Source: a virus
Direction: 5' to 3' (one strand)
IMG/VR virus record: IMGVR_UViG_3300030406_000732
Coordinates: 1-23,623 of that record
Length of the DNA: 23,623 bases
Shown here: in pieces, positions 23,403 to 23,623 of the stretch
How positions within the stretch are numbered: the stretch's first letter is position 1
Layout of the letters: every line of letters begins with the position of its first letter
The notes under the pieces: model-generated
What the model was told of the DNA's origin: nothing
The model's input: only the letters and a program-made list of their open reading frames with translations
The model's database searches: none
Made by a program: the position numbers and the translations under genes

Positions 23403-23446
23403 GTCTCACGCGTAGCTCGGCACCGACACAGCCTTTATCACACACA

Positions 23447-23623
23447 CTATTCCTGCTCCTTCACCTCAACATTACCATTACTCCAACTCAAAGTAATCGC
23501 TCCTGTATTCCCTGCTTCCTCTTTCTTATCCTTCAGACCCCAAGGTTGTATCCTACCTAGTGTCCACTTCAGACTATCTACCTCAAGCCTTCTACGCTGC
23601 ACCTCTGCATTCATAAAGCGTGG
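23447..23623 (-). CDS. terS: Terminase small subunit, C-terminal 58 residues (N-terminus outside window)
   Basis: I translated this by hand from the right edge; the frame is open up to a TAG at 23447-23449. It reads R-F-M-N-A-E-V-Q-R-R-R-L-E-V-D-S-L-K-W-T-L-G-R-I-Q-P, then W-G-L-K-D-K-K-E-E. This fits the conserved C-terminal block of Sf6-type terminase small subunits (V-x-R-x-R-L-x-V-D-x-x-K-W-x-x-x-K-x-x-P-x-x-Y-G-D-K). In this product the usual Y-G-D-K is W-G-L-K-D-K. It recognises the packaging site and recruits the large subunit, encoded next. The last 20 residues (I-T-L-S-W-S-N-G-N-V-E-V-K) look like a short beta tail. The internal ATG near the edge is not the start, since the frame is open before it. 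Confidence 0.8.
   Translation of the reverse strand, partial: PRFMNAEVQRRRLEVDSLKWTLGRIQPWGLKDKKEEAGNTGAITLSWSNGNVEVKEQE

Larger units (their letters stand above)
23205..23446 (-). other. 242-bp non-coding gap between terminase subunit genes
   Basis: This is the longest gene-free stretch. In transcription order it holds a GGCTGT/ACAGCC pairing (23433 to 23399), the terminator-like hairpin, an alternative GGGCT/AGCCC hairpin, the ACGGGT hairpin, an unusual C-tract (G-runs on the plus strand, 23257-23270), TATAAT and the terL ribosome-binding site. A minus-strand frame overlapping the terL start (about 23104-23325) is not convincing as a gene. Confidence 0.6.

Noticed and set aside
1-23623. 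tRNA genes, CRISPR arrays, insertion sequences, attachment sites
   Set aside because: No cloverleaf with T-arm signature, no regularly spaced repeats, no transposase or integrase, and no gap large enough to hold one apart from the hairpin-rich gaps described.

Overview
The window is one continuous late (structural and lysis) region of a tailed, podovirus-type phage. Every gene I can support is on the minus strand, so transcription runs from the right end to the left end. The DNA is AT-rich. The protein types (gp17-like fibre, LamG and SPRY fibre-tip proteins, polyproline mini-proteins, a 208-aa one-membrane-segment protein, long helical ejection proteins) look like uncultured marine podoviruses, probably of alphaproteobacterial hosts. 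That host guess comes from memory of the families, not from a search. I see no integrase, RNA polymerase, replication gene, tRNA or CRISPR array, so the early region lies outside the window.

Layout in transcription order. DNA packaging: C-terminus of a terminase small subunit (cut by the right edge), a 242-bp hairpin-rich gap, then the terminase large subunit, which has a TTG start. Next are two tandem paralogous polyproline mini-proteins, the portal, a 71-aa Bbp19-like protein and the scaffold. A 154-bp structured gap leads to the major capsid protein and a 168-aa capsid-cistron protein, followed by a strong hairpin. Tail tube: tubular proteins A and B. Ejection proteins: a GNAT-fold small protein, a gp14-like protein, and three large proteins of 535, 514 and 1049 aa. 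Adsorption: a 666-aa gp17-like fibre, a LamG protein, a SPRY plus triple-repeat protein, and a 211-aa fibre-assembly-like protein. Lysis: an 83-aa membrane/coiled-coil protein, a 208-aa conserved membrane protein, a holin candidate and a lysozyme cut by the left edge.

Almost all genes touch or overlap (ATGA, TAATG or TGATG junctions, or 1-10 nt gaps). Several gene ends encode the ribosome-binding site of the next gene, giving one tightly coupled operon. The three longer gaps (before terL, before the capsid gene, after the capsid cistron) all hold hairpins and are the likely control points of late expression.

Most interesting points: mutually exclusive hairpins before terL; a candidate structured RNA before the major capsid gene; an ejection protein whose C-terminal domain resembles a virion-carried ADP-ribosyltransferase-like family; a fibre-tip protein with three tandem degenerate repeats, apparently split from its LamG partner; and an unexplained reading frame after the 83-aa gene that suggests a +1 frameshift or a small indel.
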